From Pseudomaricurvus sp965656525 (lineage in GTDB: Bacteria; Pseudomonadota; Gammaproteobacteria; Pseudomonadales; Cellvibrionaceae), in the NCBI GenBank assembly GCA_965656525.1, contig CBFHKY010000015.1:21927-85926 (forward strand): a DNA stretch of 64,000 nucleotides. Direction: 5' to 3'. Position 1 is the stretch's first letter. Each line of letters starts with the position of its first letter. The notes beneath the pieces were generated by a model. The model was given only the letters and a program-made list of their open reading frames with translations, did not search any database and was not told the DNA's origin. Position numbers and translations under genes: made by a program. Shown one piece after another: positions 41,183 to 50,704 of the stretch.

Positions 41183-43981
41183 TTAGCCAACAAGTTTCAC
41201 TGGCTCGGCTTCTACGCTCAGATCATCAGAAGGTGGCGCAAAGTCTGTCAGATTAATACCTGCAACGGCTTCTTTGTATTCCTCGATGGTAGGTGTACGG
41301 CCCAGAATGCTAGACAGAACAACTAGAGGAGTGGAGCCCAGCAGGGATTCACCTTTCTTCTCGTTGGTGTCTGCGACTACGCGGCCCTGGAACAGGCGAG
41401 TAGATGTGGCCAGTACGGTGTCACCGGGCTCAGCTTTTTCTTGGTTACCCATACACAGATTACACCCAGGGCGCTCAAGGTACATGATATTTTCGTATTT
41501 GGTGCGAGCGGCGCCTTTAGGGGCGTTGTCGTCAAATTCGAAACCCGCGTACTTTTGCAGCAGAGCCCAATCGCCTTCGGCTTTCAGTTCGTCAACGATG
41601 TTGTAAGTGGGTGGTGCAACAACCAGAGGAGCATTAAAAGTGATGTCACCTTTCTTCTCTAGGTTGCGCAGCATCTGAGCAATGATCTGCATATCGCCTT
41701 TGTGAACCATACATGAGCCCACGAAAGCCAGGTCAACTTTCTTGTTGCCGCCGTAGTAGGAAACCGGGCGGATGGTATCGTGGGTGTAACGTCTGGAGAT
41801 ATCTTCGTTGTTAACGTCTGGATCGGCGATCATTGGCTCGTCGATTTGGTCAAGATCTACAACCACTTCGGCGTAGTACTTGGCGCTGTTATCTGGGGCC
41901 AGGGCTGGCTCCTCACCAGACTTGATTCCCTCGATACGCTTGTCAGCCAAATCGATCAGGCGCTGCAACATGTTGTCGCGGTTTTCCATGCCCTTGTTGA
42001 TCATAACCTGAATGCGTGACTTGGCCAGCTCCAGAGACTTGATCATGGTTTCATCATCAGAAATACAGATAGAGGCTTTAGCCTTCATTTCTGCAGTCCA
42101 ATCGGTGAAAGTAAAGGCTTGGTCGGCCATCAAAGTACCAATCTGTACTTCAATAATGCGACCCTGGAATACGTTCTCACCTTTGAACTGTTTTAGCATC
42201 TGTGCTTGAGTGGCGTGTACCACGTCACGGAAGTCCATGTGTGACTGCATGTGGCCTTTGAAGGTCACTTTCACAGACTCGGGAATTGGCATGGCTGACT
42301 CACCCGTCGCCAATGCAACAGCAACAGTACCGGAGTCAGCGCCGAAGGCAACGCCCTTAGACATACGTGTGTGGGAGTCCCCACCGATGATAATCGCTCG
42401 GTCATCAACCGTAATGTCGTTCAGGACTTTGTGAATCACATCGGTCATTGCAGGGTAAGCACCCTTTGGATCACGGGCAGTGATCAGGCCGAAGTTGTTC
42501 ATAAAGGACATCAGTTTAGGGATGTTGGCCTTAGCTTTGGAATCCCAAACAGAAGCGGTATGGCAACCAGACTGGTATGCGCCATCCACGCTTGGTGAAA
42601 TCACAGAGGCCGCCATGGCTTCCAGCTCTTGTGCTGTCATTGGGCCAGTGGTGTCCTGAGAGCCAACGATGTTTACTTTAACGCGAACGTTGGAACCGGC
42701 ATGCAGCGGGGTCTTGGAAAGAACACCTACAGCGTTGCGGTTGAAGATTTTTTCAACAGCAGTCAGGCCTTGACCTTCATGAGAGATTTCCTTGGAAGGC
42801 GCATAAACCAGAGGTACTTCAATGCCTAAGGTTTCGGCGGCAAGAGTTTGCAGTTTCTTGCCGAAAACAACGGCGTAAGAGCCGCCAGCTTTCATGAATT
42901 CCATCTTTTGTGGCGTGAAAGCGCTGGAAACATCCGCCAGTTCTTTATCGCCCTGATACAGCTTTTTGGCTTTGGTATCGATGGTCAGAACAGTACCCGT
43001 TGCGACCGAATATACTTCTTCCAACACAGGGTCGCCGTTGGCATTGGTGACAGTGTTGCCGTCGGCATCAACTTTCTTAACCCAGTTTTTCAGATCCAGA
43101 CCAATACCGCCGGTGACATCAACGGTGGTCAGGAAGATAGGCGCAATACCATTAGTACCTGCAACCACAGGCGCGATATTAATGAAAGGAACGTATGGGC
43201 TGGCTTGCTTCCCAGCCCACAGCGCCACGTTATTTACGCCCGACATACGGGAAGAGCCAACGCCCATGGTGCCTTTTTCGGCGATCAGCATGACTTTGGC
43301 GTTCGGGTGCTTCTTCTGCAGCGCACCGATTTCTTGTTGAGCTTCAGGGGTGATCATGCATTGGCCGTGCAGTTCACGGTCGGCACGCGAATGCGCTTGG
43401 TTACCTGGTGACAGCAGGTCAGTAGAAATATCACCTTCACCCGCGATATAAGTAACCACTTCAATTTTTTCGTCAATGTCTGGCAGCTTGGTGAAGAACT
43501 CAGCCTTCGCATAGCTTTCCAGAATGTCTTTGGCGATGTCATTGCCTTCTTTATAGGCAGCTTCCAGACGGTCTGTATCGGCTTCGTACAGGAATACCTG
43601 AGTCTTCAAGACCTCAGCAGCTTGTTTGGCAACGGCTTCGTCAGCGGACAGGGCCAGATCCAACAGAACCCCAATAGAAGGGCCGCCTTTCATGTGAGAC
43701 AGCAGTTCGAAGGCGAATTCAGGTGTGATTTCTGCAACCGCTTCTTGACCAAGGATGATTTCTTTCAGGAACTTTGCTTTTACTCCGGCGGCAGGGGTCG
43801 TGCCGGGAAGCGTGTTGTAGATGAAAAAGTTCAGAGAATCTTCACGGTGCTCATTACCTGTATCTTTAATTTGCACAATGATTTCTGACAGCAGTTCAGC
43901 AGTGTCGATTGGTTTGGGATTCAACCCCAGATCCTTTTTACGGGTGGCGATTTCATCCAGGTATTCTGAATATAAGCTCAT
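41183..43981 (-). CDS. acnB: Aconitate hydratase B
   Basis: This 932-residue enzyme interconverts citrate and isocitrate in the TCA cycle and can bind mRNA when its iron-sulfur cluster is lost. AcnB features are present: the N-terminal HEAT-like domain (LDEIATRKKDLGLNPKPID), the swivel domain next, and the cluster ligands in VGSCMVHKGDM and PGCNLCMGN. It is longer than the E. coli enzyme (865 residues); an additional segment around residues 310-370 (VDADGNTVTNANGDPVLEEV) accounts for part of this. GGAGG lies before the ATG. The gene links to the aceA and glcB genes in the same window through isocitrate. Confidence 0.96.
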   Translation of the reverse strand: MSLYSEYLDEIATRKKDLGLNPKPIDTAELLSEIIVQIKDTGNEHREDSLNFFIYNTLPGTTPAAGVKAKFLKEIILGQEAVAEITPEFAFELLSHMKGGPSIGVLLDLALSADEAVAKQAAEVLKTQVFLYEADTDRLEAAYKEGNDIAKDILESYAKAEFFTKLPDIDEKIEVVTYIAGEGDISTDLLSPGNQAHSRADRELHGQCMITPEAQQEIGALQKKHPNAKVMLIAEKGTMGVGSSRMSGVNNVALWAGKQASPYVPFINIAPVVAGTNGIAPIFLTTVDVTGGIGLDLKNWVKKVDADGNTVTNANGDPVLEEVYSVATGTVLTIDTKAKKLYQGDKELADVSSAFTPQKMEFMKAGGSYAVVFGKKLQTLAAETLGIEVPLVYAPSKEISHEGQGLTAVEKIFNRNAVGVLSKTPLHAGSNVRVKVNIVGSQDTTGPMTAQELEAMAASVISPSVDGAYQSGCHTASVWDSKAKANIPKLMSFMNNFGLITARDPKGAYPAMTDVIHKVLNDITVDDRAIIIGGDSHTRMSKGVAFGADSGTVAVALATGESAMPIPESVKVTFKGHMQSHMDFRDVVHATQAQMLKQFKGENVFQGRIIEVQIGTLMADQAFTFTDWTAEMKAKASICISDDETMIKSLELAKSRIQVMINKGMENRDNMLQRLIDLADKRIEGIKSGEEPALAPDNSAKYYAEVVVDLDQIDEPMIADPDVNNEDISRRYTHDTIRPVSYYGGNKKVDLAFVGSCMVHKGDMQIIAQMLRNLEKKGDITFNAPLVVAPPTYNIVDELKAEGDWALLQKYAGFEFDDNAPKGAARTKYENIMYLERPGCNLCMGNQEKAEPGDTVLATSTRLFQGRVVADTNEKKGESLLGSTPLVVLSSILGRTPTIEEYKEAVAGINLTDFAPPSDDLSVEAEPVKLVG

Positions 43982-44365
43982 TTAAACCTCCTGAAGGCTT
44001 CTAGCACGGTTGATTCCTCTAATTATGTCTTTGTTTACTCACACCACCAGGATCTCTGGGCAGTGAGGCTATCGATGACACACATCGATATTCGATCTGT
44101 AAATTTTCTACAAGATACATGCCGAATTGGGTGCGTATTCTACACAACCCAGCGTAACTAGTTAACAAACCTTGGAGTTCTGTTACTTATAATCACTATA
44201 ACTACAGTGGATAGTGACTCCGTCTTTGATATCGCTAGGTTTTTTTGGGCAATACAGGCACTTGGTTATCAGAGATAAACCGATTGCGTGAATTGCTGAG
44301 TAATCCTAGCAGTGTTTTTAAAAAAAGGCAGCGTATCCTCGGCTGTTATTACGTCGTCCTTGGCC
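43982..44365. other. Divergent intergenic region acnB / DUF1289
   Basis: About 420 bases lie between the two start codons and carry the promoters of both genes. I see no gene. The acnB Shine-Dalgarno is adjacent to its start. The right-hand end holds a consensus -10 (TATAAT) for the DUF1289-miaE operon. Confidence 0.5.
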
Positions 44366-44371
44366 TATAAT
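44366..44371 (+). promoter_or_regulatory. -10 box for the DUF1289-miaE operon
   Basis: TATAAT lies 30 bases before the DUF1289 start. The position expected for the -35 with 17-base spacing reads CTGTTA, a weak match. An AAAGGGGGG Shine-Dalgarno follows at about 44387-44395. Confidence 0.5.
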
Positions 44372-44401
44372 CGAGGCTTTTGGTCAAAGGGGGGATAAAA
44401 C

Positions 44402-44860
44402 ATGTTTAAGTCGGTTAAGACTCCCTGTGTTGGTGTCTGCTCAACGGGCATTAGTGATCAGGTTTGTCGTGGGTGTAAGCGTTTTGTTCACGAAGTGGTC
44501 AACTGGAATGCCTATAACAATGAGCAAAAATTTTTGATCTCTCAGCGACTGGAAGATTTTTTGGTGCAGGTGGTCAGCAATAAGCTGTGTATTATTGATG
44601 AGCGCCAACTCTTGTTGGCGGTAAAGCATCAGCAAATACATTTTAAAGAAGATCAAAACCCATTTTGCTGGGTGTTTGATTTGTTAAAAGCGGGGGCTAG
44701 CCAGATAACGGATTTGTCCGTCTATGGGTTGGCTTACCAGCCGGTCTGGGAAGGCGTTCCTTTAACGACTATCAGGCAAGAAATTGATCAAGATTTCTAT
44801 GTGCTCTCTTGTGCCCATTACGACCGTTATTTCTCGTTACCAGAATCAATCAGCGGTTAA
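44402..44860 (+). CDS. DUF1289 domain protein with C-terminal extension
   Basis: The first 60 residues are a DUF1289 domain with conserved cysteines: TPCVGVCSTGISDQVCRGCKR, probably a small iron-sulfur or zinc-binding module. The family is often only 60-80 residues, so the remaining 90 residues, with no recognised motif, form an extension. Residues after 100 have a mixed hydrophobic pattern (ASQITDLSVYGLAYQPVW). Function unknown. The gene precedes miaE by 17 bases, which suggests a link with tRNA modification in one transcript. Confidence 0.82.
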   Translation: MFKSVKTPCVGVCSTGISDQVCRGCKRFVHEVVNWNAYNNEQKFLISQRLEDFLVQVVSNKLCIIDERQLLLAVKHQQIHFKEDQNPFCWVFDLLKAGASQITDLSVYGLAYQPVWEGVPLTTIRQEIDQDFYVLSCAHYDRYFSLPESISG

Positions 44861-44877
44861 CGCTTTAGGACTCCCAA

Positions 44878-45486
44878 GTGTCAGAAGTTAATATTGATCC
44901 TATTTTAGAATACTTACCATGCCGCACGCCTCAAGCCTGGATAGACCGAGCACTACAGGAGCAGGAGGTTATTCTGATTGATCACGCCGCGAATGAAATG
45001 AAGGCGGCTCAATCGGCAATGACGCTTATGTCAAGAAACCCCACTAAAGTTGATCTACTCAATAAGATGAGTCGGTTAGCGAGGGAGGAACTGGTGCATT
45101 TTGAGGGCGTGCTAAAAATTCTTAAGCGACGAGATATCGCTTATCGCCCCTTAAAAGCCAGTCGTTATGCGGCGGTGATGGCGAAGCAGATTCGGAAAAC
45201 GCAAAGGGAGGGCTTAATCGATACGTTAGTGATGGGCAGCATTATTGAAGCGCGTTCTTGTGAACGGTTTGCCGCTTTGGCGCCTTATCTTGATGCTGAT
45301 TTAAATAAGTTTTATCTGTCGCTGTTGAAGTCTGAAGCGCGTCACTTTAAAGATTATCTCGCTCTGGCGCAGCGTTATTCAGAAGAGGACATTGCCCCAC
45401 GTGTTGAGGTATTTTTGGCGCTCGAAGAAGAAAGTATCTGCACCCCAGATCCACTGTTCCGTTTTCACTCAGGTCTGCCCGTATAG
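44878..45486 (+). CDS. miaE: tRNA-(ms2io6A) hydroxylase
   Basis: This 202-residue non-haem di-iron enzyme hydroxylates the isopentenyl group on A37 of tRNAs. Carboxylate-bridged iron ligands are seen in the pattern of a four-helix bundle: LIDHAANEMKAAQSA, LAREELVHFEGVL, SIIEARSCERFAAL and SEARHFKDYLALA. The length matches the MiaE family. It starts with GTG, preceded by TAGGA, and shares a transcript with the DUF1289 gene. Confidence 0.93.
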   Translation: MSEVNIDPILEYLPCRTPQAWIDRALQEQEVILIDHAANEMKAAQSAMTLMSRNPTKVDLLNKMSRLAREELVHFEGVLKILKRRDIAYRPLKASRYAAVMAKQIRKTQREGLIDTLVMGSIIEARSCERFAALAPYLDADLNKFYLSLLKSEARHFKDYLALAQRYSEEDIAPRVEVFLALEEESICTPDPLFRFHSGLPV

Positions 45487-45591
45487 ATCAAAAAAGTTAT
45501 GGCTCATCCGCCTGATGAAGGGTATCAACTCTTCGGCGAGCTGGGCTCTAGCTAACCAATTTTCACGTTTTTTTGCCGAAAGGGTCTTATT

Positions 45592-46467
45592 ATGAAGTTA
45601 CGTCCACGCCGTTCCGTGTTGTATATGCCAGGTGCTAATAGTCGAGCTATGGAAAAGGCAAAGAGCTTGCCGGCTGACTGTTTAGTTATGGATTTAGAAG
45701 ACGCGGTAAGCCCAGATAAAAAAGCACAGGCGCGAGAATTGATTAAAACCGCACTCTGCTCAGGTGGTTATGGTAAGCGGGAGTTAGTGGTACGAATCAA
45801 TGGACTGGATACCGAATGGGCAAAAGACGATACCGAAGCGGCTTGTCAGATGCCGATTCACTCAATCTGCGTGCCAAAAGTGGAAACTGCTGACCAAGTG
45901 ACACAGGTGGCTGATTGGTTAGAACAATTTGGTGCGCAAGGGGATGTGGGTATTTGGGCCATGATTGAAACGCCGAAAGGCGTTGTTAACGTAGAGGCTA
46001 TTGCGGCGGCGCACCCTCGATTGCAGCTACTGTTGATGGGAACTTCAGACTTGGCGAAAGAGCTGAGAATTCCCCACACACCCGACCGCATGGGCTTTCA
46101 ATACAGTTTGAGCCGTTGTGTGATGGCCGCCAGAATGTGCGGTTTAGACGCCATTGATGGTGTGAGCCTGACGTTGGATGATGACAGCGCGCTCGAACAG
46201 GTTGCTATTCAGGGGCGTAACTTAGGTTTTGACGGGAAATCATTGATCCATCCCAAGCAAATTGCTATTGCAAACCACGTATTTAGCCCTCCCAAAGACG
46301 AGGTGGATCGTGCCGAGAGAATTATAGAGGCGTTTTCTGCTGCAGAGGCCAATGGTTTGGCGGTTGTGGTTGTGGATGGAAAGCTGGTAGAAAACCTTCA
46401 TGTAGAGGAAGCGAGACGCACGCTGGCCATACACGAGGCAATCATGGAGCAAGAGCAAGTAGGTTGA
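45592..46467 (+). CDS. CitE-like CoA ester lyase
   Basis: This 291-residue protein belongs to the HpcH/HpaI aldolase/citrate lyase beta family. The opening PRRSVLYMPGANSRAMEKA is standard, the metal ligand block is MDLEDAVSPDKK, and the second metal ligand is in AMIETPKGVVN. The late FDGKSLIHPKQI completes the fold. Members act as malyl-CoA, citramalyl-CoA or methylmalyl-CoA lyases or thioesterases; the exact substrate is not clear. It lies 105 bases after miaE on the same strand, and an aconitase gene is close by. Confidence 0.88.
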   Translation: MKLRPRRSVLYMPGANSRAMEKAKSLPADCLVMDLEDAVSPDKKAQARELIKTALCSGGYGKRELVVRINGLDTEWAKDDTEAACQMPIHSICVPKVETADQVTQVADWLEQFGAQGDVGIWAMIETPKGVVNVEAIAAAHPRLQLLLMGTSDLAKELRIPHTPDRMGFQYSLSRCVMAARMCGLDAIDGVSLTLDDDSALEQVAIQGRNLGFDGKSLIHPKQIAIANHVFSPPKDEVDRAERIIEAFSAAEANGLAVVVVDGKLVENLHVEEARRTLAIHEAIMEQEQVG

Positions 46468-46595
46468 TGGCGGTTCCGTCTTGTGTAAGGTTTTTCACGA
46501 TCGGTTTTGTTGGCGTCGATAAAACCGTTTAAACGCCGACGCTAGTACTCTCTCTTCTTTATTGCTGGCTCGAGTTTCGAGTCAAGGGCGTGTTT

Positions 46596-47303
46596 TCAGT
46601 ACGGTGTTATAGAAACAACCAGTATAGATGTTTCATGTTGAATCCACTGCACATTAAGGTCGTAAAGTCGCACGCCATAGACTCTCTGGCTATCTTTTGG
46701 CTGATACGCAGGTTGAGGCTGTTGCTGTAAGACCTGTGCAATCAACTTCTGTAGCGATGGGTATTGGTCTGTCAGGGCTAAAAGTGAGCTGTGCGCCGAC
46801 TCGTTAAATTCTACCGACCGATTGACGAAGGGTGGCTCTGCTGCAAAACCTCCCCGAGCGTCGCTTATAGCATCGGCGTAGGGTAGGTATGGCTTGATAT
46901 CCAAAATGGGTGTGCCGTCTAATAAATCACCAGCCATAAAGTGAATGCACCAACTGGCCTTATCGTGAGTAATGGCTTTTAACTCAACACAAGAAAGTCC
47001 GATCGGGTTAGGGCGAAAGGGGCTGCGGGATGCAAACACGCCTACTTTTTCATTACCGCCCAATCGAGGTGGCCGAACCATAGGTTTCCAGTTGTCGCGC
47101 ATGGCTTCATGAAACACAAAGACAATCCATATATGACTAAAAGCCTCTAGGCCGCGACAAATCTCTTCTCGGTTGCAATGCTGGCTGAGCTCGATAAAGC
47201 TGTTGGCTGCGGTAACCAGCCCAGGCTGGCGTGGAATGCCAAACTTTTCTTTGTACGGGCTGTGTACTCGGCCTACCGGTTCAAAAGAAAACGTCACTGC
47301 CAT
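46596..47303 (-). CDS. trmO: tRNA (t6A37) methyltransferase TrmO
   Basis: This 235-residue enzyme methylates the N6-threonylcarbamoyladenosine at position 37 of certain tRNAs. The N-terminal core matches TsaA/TrmO: EPVGRVHSPYKEKFGIPRQPG, then FSHIWIVFVFHE and FASRSPFRPNPIGLSCVEL, and DIKPYLPYADAISDARGG later. The length is close to the 235 residues of E. coli TrmO. It is on the minus strand, shares no visible operon with its neighbours and is convergent with the CoA lyase gene. Confidence 0.93.
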   Translation of the reverse strand: MAVTFSFEPVGRVHSPYKEKFGIPRQPGLVTAANSFIELSQHCNREEICRGLEAFSHIWIVFVFHEAMRDNWKPMVRPPRLGGNEKVGVFASRSPFRPNPIGLSCVELKAITHDKASWCIHFMAGDLLDGTPILDIKPYLPYADAISDARGGFAAEPPFVNRSVEFNESAHSSLLALTDQYPSLQKLIAQVLQQQPQPAYQPKDSQRVYGVRLYDLNVQWIQHETSILVVSITPY

Positions 47304-47350
47304 TGCGCCTTATTATCCATGGTATAGTCGATCAGGCTCCAAGCACGGAA

Positions 47351-48091
47351 TCAGTTTAACGACGATATGGGTTTGTTGATCAGCTCTAATTCGCCGTCAT
47401 CTGTTGCATGTAACCACCAAGCATGAGTATCCCAATCACCAAGGACAATTCGCTCAGCAGGTTTATTGTCTAGGGTTACTGGGTGGCGTTTAGGGCGATG
47501 GGTGTGGCCGTGAATCATCCGCACACTATTGTAATGACAGAGCAGCTTTTCTACTTCCTCCTGTGTTACATCCATGATATCGGCGGCTTTGTTGCTGCTC
47601 ATACTTTTGCTTTGTTCACGCAGATGACGCGCAATGGCGCGGCGCTCTTCCAGTGGTTTAGCCAACAGGTTAGCCTGCCATTCAGGTGAGCGTGACATTT
47701 GACGAAAAGCCATATACTCCTGATCCCGAGTGCACAAACTATCGCCATGAAGTATTAGGGTTGTTGCATCGTCGCCTAGATTAAGAGTCTCTAGCTCCGA
47801 CAGTCTGGTTGCACCACAAGCTTCGGCTAACTTGTCCCCCATCAAAAAATCGCGGTTTCCAGCCATCAAACCCAGAATTTTACCTTGTTGGGTAAAGTTT
47901 AATAGCGTGTTGATGATGCGCTGATTGAAGCCGCTGTCGTCGTCGTCACCGAGCCACACTTCAAAAAAATCACCGAGGATATACAGCGCATCAGCCTCTG
48001 TGGCGATGGTAGCCATAAAAGCTTCAAAAGCCTGAGTGATGTCTTCTCGTTCTGGTTGCAGGTGCAGGTCTGAAATAAAAAGCGTTGTCAT
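47351..48091 (-). CDS. lpxH: UDP-2,3-diacylglucosamine pyrophosphohydrolase
   Basis: This 246-residue enzyme makes lipid X in lipid A synthesis, a step that marks a Gram-negative outer membrane. Metal-binding motifs are in order: FISDLHLQPE at the start, LGDFFEVWLGDDD, AGNRDFLMG, LILHGDSLCTRDQEY and MIHGHTHRPKRH. Length matches the 240-residue E. coli LpxH. It follows ppiB by about 70 bases on the same strand, an order also known in Pseudomonas. Confidence 0.95.
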   Translation of the reverse strand: MTTLFISDLHLQPEREDITQAFEAFMATIATEADALYILGDFFEVWLGDDDDSGFNQRIINTLLNFTQQGKILGLMAGNRDFLMGDKLAEACGATRLSELETLNLGDDATTLILHGDSLCTRDQEYMAFRQMSRSPEWQANLLAKPLEERRAIARHLREQSKSMSSNKAADIMDVTQEEVEKLLCHYNSVRMIHGHTHRPKRHPVTLDNKPAERIVLGDWDTHAWWLHATDDGELELINKPISSLN

Positions 48092-48119
48092 GGGAAAGCG
48101 TTTGGTTGGATGAAAGAGT

Positions 48120-48140
48120 GCCCCAGCCTAAAGCTGGGGC
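48120..48140 (-). terminator. Hairpin between ppiB and lpxH
   Basis: GCCCCAGC (48120-48127) pairs with GCTGGGGC (48133-48140) around CTAAA. There is only a weak T-tract on the minus strand, so it may be a partial terminator or processing site between ppiB and lpxH. Confidence 0.55.
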
Positions 48141-48159
48141 AACCTAAGTGTTGCGGACT

Positions 48160-48651
48160 TTAGGCAACCGTGACTTTTTCGATGATGATTGGTTCGGCAG
48201 GAACATCTTGGTGGCCGGCAGCCATTGTGGTTTTTACATCTTTGATCTGATCAATGATTTCAGTGCCAGCGGTGACCTTGCCAAACACACAATAACCCCA
48301 GCCTTGGGTGTTTTTGCCACTGTGATTAAGGAAATCGTTATCTTTCACGTTGATAAAAAACTGAGCCGTCGCACTGTGTGGATCCATTGTGCGAGCCATA
48401 GCAACGGTGTATTTATCGTTTTTTAGGCCGTTGTCGGCTTCATTTTCAATCGTGTCGCCAGTTTCTTTTTGTTCCATGTCAGGGGTGAAACCACCACCTT
48501 GAATCATAAAATTATTGATAACACGGTGAAAAATGGTGCCTTCATAAAAGCCATCTTCGGCGTATTTTTGGAAGTTGGCAGCCGTTTTGGGGGCTTTGTC
48601 AAAATCCAGTTCAAGGGTGATGTCGCCAAAGTTGGTTTGCAGGGTAATCAT
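48160..48651 (-). CDS. ppiB: Peptidyl-prolyl cis-trans isomerase B (cyclophilin)
   Basis: This 163-residue cytoplasmic cyclophilin speeds prolyl bond rotation. The active-site sequence FHRVINNFMIQGGGFT is intact, followed by IENEADNGLKNDKYTVAMAR and SATAQFFINVKDN and the closing WGYCVFGKVTAGTEII. No signal peptide is present, so it is the cytoplasmic PpiB rather than periplasmic PpiA. It sits divergent from glnS and is followed by lpxH. Confidence 0.95.
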   Translation of the reverse strand: MITLQTNFGDITLELDFDKAPKTAANFQKYAEDGFYEGTIFHRVINNFMIQGGGFTPDMEQKETGDTIENEADNGLKNDKYTVAMARTMDPHSATAQFFINVKDNDFLNHSGKNTQGWGYCVFGKVTAGTEIIDQIKDVKTTMAAGHQDVPAEPIIIEKVTVA

Positions 48652-48738
48652 TTGAAGCTCCTATACAATCAGCGCGAAATATCATCACACTGGAAAAAAA
48701 TCTTTATTGGATGGGTGCTTACCGCACCACGAGGCGGC

Positions 48739-48744
48739 TATAAT
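48739..48744 (+). promoter_or_regulatory. -10 box upstream of glnS
   Basis: TATAAT lies 121 bases before the glnS start. The matching -35 is not obvious at the standard spacing. Confidence 0.4.
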
Positions 48745-48865
48745 ACACGATTTCCCAACGCGGGTATGGGCTTTGAAAGCCTTCTTGTAACAGACTCAGA
48801 GTGATCGGGTTCTATCCCAGCTCGAACCAATGGGTGTAAAACCCTTAAGGATTAGACACAACCCT

Positions 48866-50548
48866 ATGAGCGACGCGAACAGCAAGCCATTGAACTTCTT
48901 AGAGCAAATCATTAAACAAGACCTGGATTCCGGTAAAACGCAGAAATTGGTCACGCGTTTCCCCCCAGAGCCTAACGGTTACTTGCACATCGGTCACGCC
49001 AAGTCGATCTGTCTGAACTTTGGGCTGGCAAAGACCTTTGGTGGTGAGTGCAATTTGCGCTTTGACGATACCAATCCAGCTAAAGAAGAGCTGGAATACG
49101 TTGAATCCATCAAAGCCGATGTGGAATGGCTGGGTTTTGAATGGGCCGGCAATATCCGCTATGCCTCGAGTTACTTTGATCAGTTCTACCAGTGGGCTCT
49201 GTACTTGATTGGCGAAGGCAATGCTTATGTTTGCCATTTGAGCCCAGAGCAAGCCAAAGAGTACCGTGGCTGGGCTACAAAACCAGGTACGCCGAGCCCA
49301 TATCGTGATCGCTCAGTGGAAGAAAACCTGGCTGAGTTTGAAAAAATGCGTGCCGGAGAATACGACGAAGGCACTTGTGTTTTGCGCGCCAAAGTGGATA
49401 TGGCCAGCCCGAACATGAATTTGCGTGATCCGATTTTGTATCGAATTCGCAAGCAATCGCACCATCAAACCGGTGATAAATGGTGTATTTATCCCTCTTA
49501 CGACTTTGCTCACGGGCAAGAAGATGCCATAGAAGGAGTGACGCACTCCATTTGTACGCTGGAATTTGCCGATCACCGCCCTTTGTATGAATGGTTTATT
49601 GCCAACTTGCCGGTGCCTACGGAGCCCAAACAGTATGAATTTGCTCGCCTAGAGCTCAACTATACCGTAACGTCCAAGCGCAAGCTCAAGCAATTGGTGG
49701 ATGAAGGGCATGTCGATGGTTGGAACGATCCGCGTATGCCAACCATTTCAGGCATGCGTCGCCGAGGGTTTTCCCCCGCATCGCTGCGTCAATTTTGTGA
49801 GCTCATTGGCGTCACGAAATCGGGCAGCACTATTGACGTCGGGCAGTTGGAATACTGTGTGCGAGATGATTTGAATAATGTCGCGCCTCGGGCAATGTGT
49901 GTGCTAGACCCACTCAAAGTGACCATTCGCAATATGATGGCATCGCAGCCCCAGACCATGACACAACCGGTACACCCCAATCGCGAAGAAATGGGTGAGC
50001 GAGACCTGCCATTTACTCGGGAAATCTATATTGATCGCTCTGATTTCACCGAAGATACCAGCCTATCACGCAAGAAATTCAAGCGTTTAGTGCTCGGTGA
50101 ATACGTTCGCCTGCGCGGTGCTTATGTTATTAAAGCTGAGGAATCCATTAAAGACGAACAGGGCAATGTGATAGAAGTGATTGCCACGCTAGTGGAAGGT
50201 ACCGTGGGTGAGAATCCGCCGGAAGGCATCAAGCCTCGAGGTGTTATTCACTGGGTGTCAGCGAGCGATTGTGTGGATTGTGAAGTGCGCTTATACGATC
50301 GACTGTTTAATGACCCCGCGCCTGATGCGGGCGATAAAAACTTCCTTGAAGCATTGAACCCTGAATCGCTGACGATCATCCGCGGTTGTAAAGCGGAATC
50401 CAATTTACGTAATGCCCAGCCAGAGCAAGCGTATCAGTTTGAACGTGAAGGGTATTTCTGTTTGGATAGCCACTACACGAAAACCAGTGGGCAACTGGTA
50501 TTCAATCGTACCATTGGTTTGAAAGACAACTGGGCCAGTAAAGCCTAG
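48866..50548 (+). CDS. glnS: Glutaminyl-tRNA synthetase
   Basis: This class I synthetase loads glutamine on tRNA(Gln). The HIGH motif is in PNGYLHIGHAKSICLNFG, and the KMSKS-equivalent is VTSKRKLKQ, the normal GlnRS variant. The C-terminal anticodon-binding beta barrels follow from about residue 340. The open frame starts at 48830, but ATG 48866 gives the family N-terminus (MSDANSKPLNFLEQII) and 560 residues, similar to E. coli GlnS (554). It is upstream of cysS, the common Pseudomonas order. Confidence 0.96.
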   Translation: MSDANSKPLNFLEQIIKQDLDSGKTQKLVTRFPPEPNGYLHIGHAKSICLNFGLAKTFGGECNLRFDDTNPAKEELEYVESIKADVEWLGFEWAGNIRYASSYFDQFYQWALYLIGEGNAYVCHLSPEQAKEYRGWATKPGTPSPYRDRSVEENLAEFEKMRAGEYDEGTCVLRAKVDMASPNMNLRDPILYRIRKQSHHQTGDKWCIYPSYDFAHGQEDAIEGVTHSICTLEFADHRPLYEWFIANLPVPTEPKQYEFARLELNYTVTSKRKLKQLVDEGHVDGWNDPRMPTISGMRRRGFSPASLRQFCELIGVTKSGSTIDVGQLEYCVRDDLNNVAPRAMCVLDPLKVTIRNMMASQPQTMTQPVHPNREEMGERDLPFTREIYIDRSDFTEDTSLSRKKFKRLVLGEYVRLRGAYVIKAEESIKDEQGNVIEVIATLVEGTVGENPPEGIKPRGVIHWVSASDCVDCEVRLYDRLFNDPAPDAGDKNFLEALNPESLTIIRGCKAESNLRNAQPEQAYQFEREGYFCLDSHYTKTSGQLVFNRTIGLKDNWASKA

Positions 50549-50704
50549 CTAGTACAAGTAACATTGCACAACGGCTTGTCAGCCTGATATGTGACCGCTC
50601 TGGCGTCACGCTTTCAGGCCTGCGTGCTACCAGCACAAATTCACCGACTCAGGAACCGATGTCGTAGCGTAAAGTCATTTACGTGAGCGCCATACTTAAT
50701 TGCC

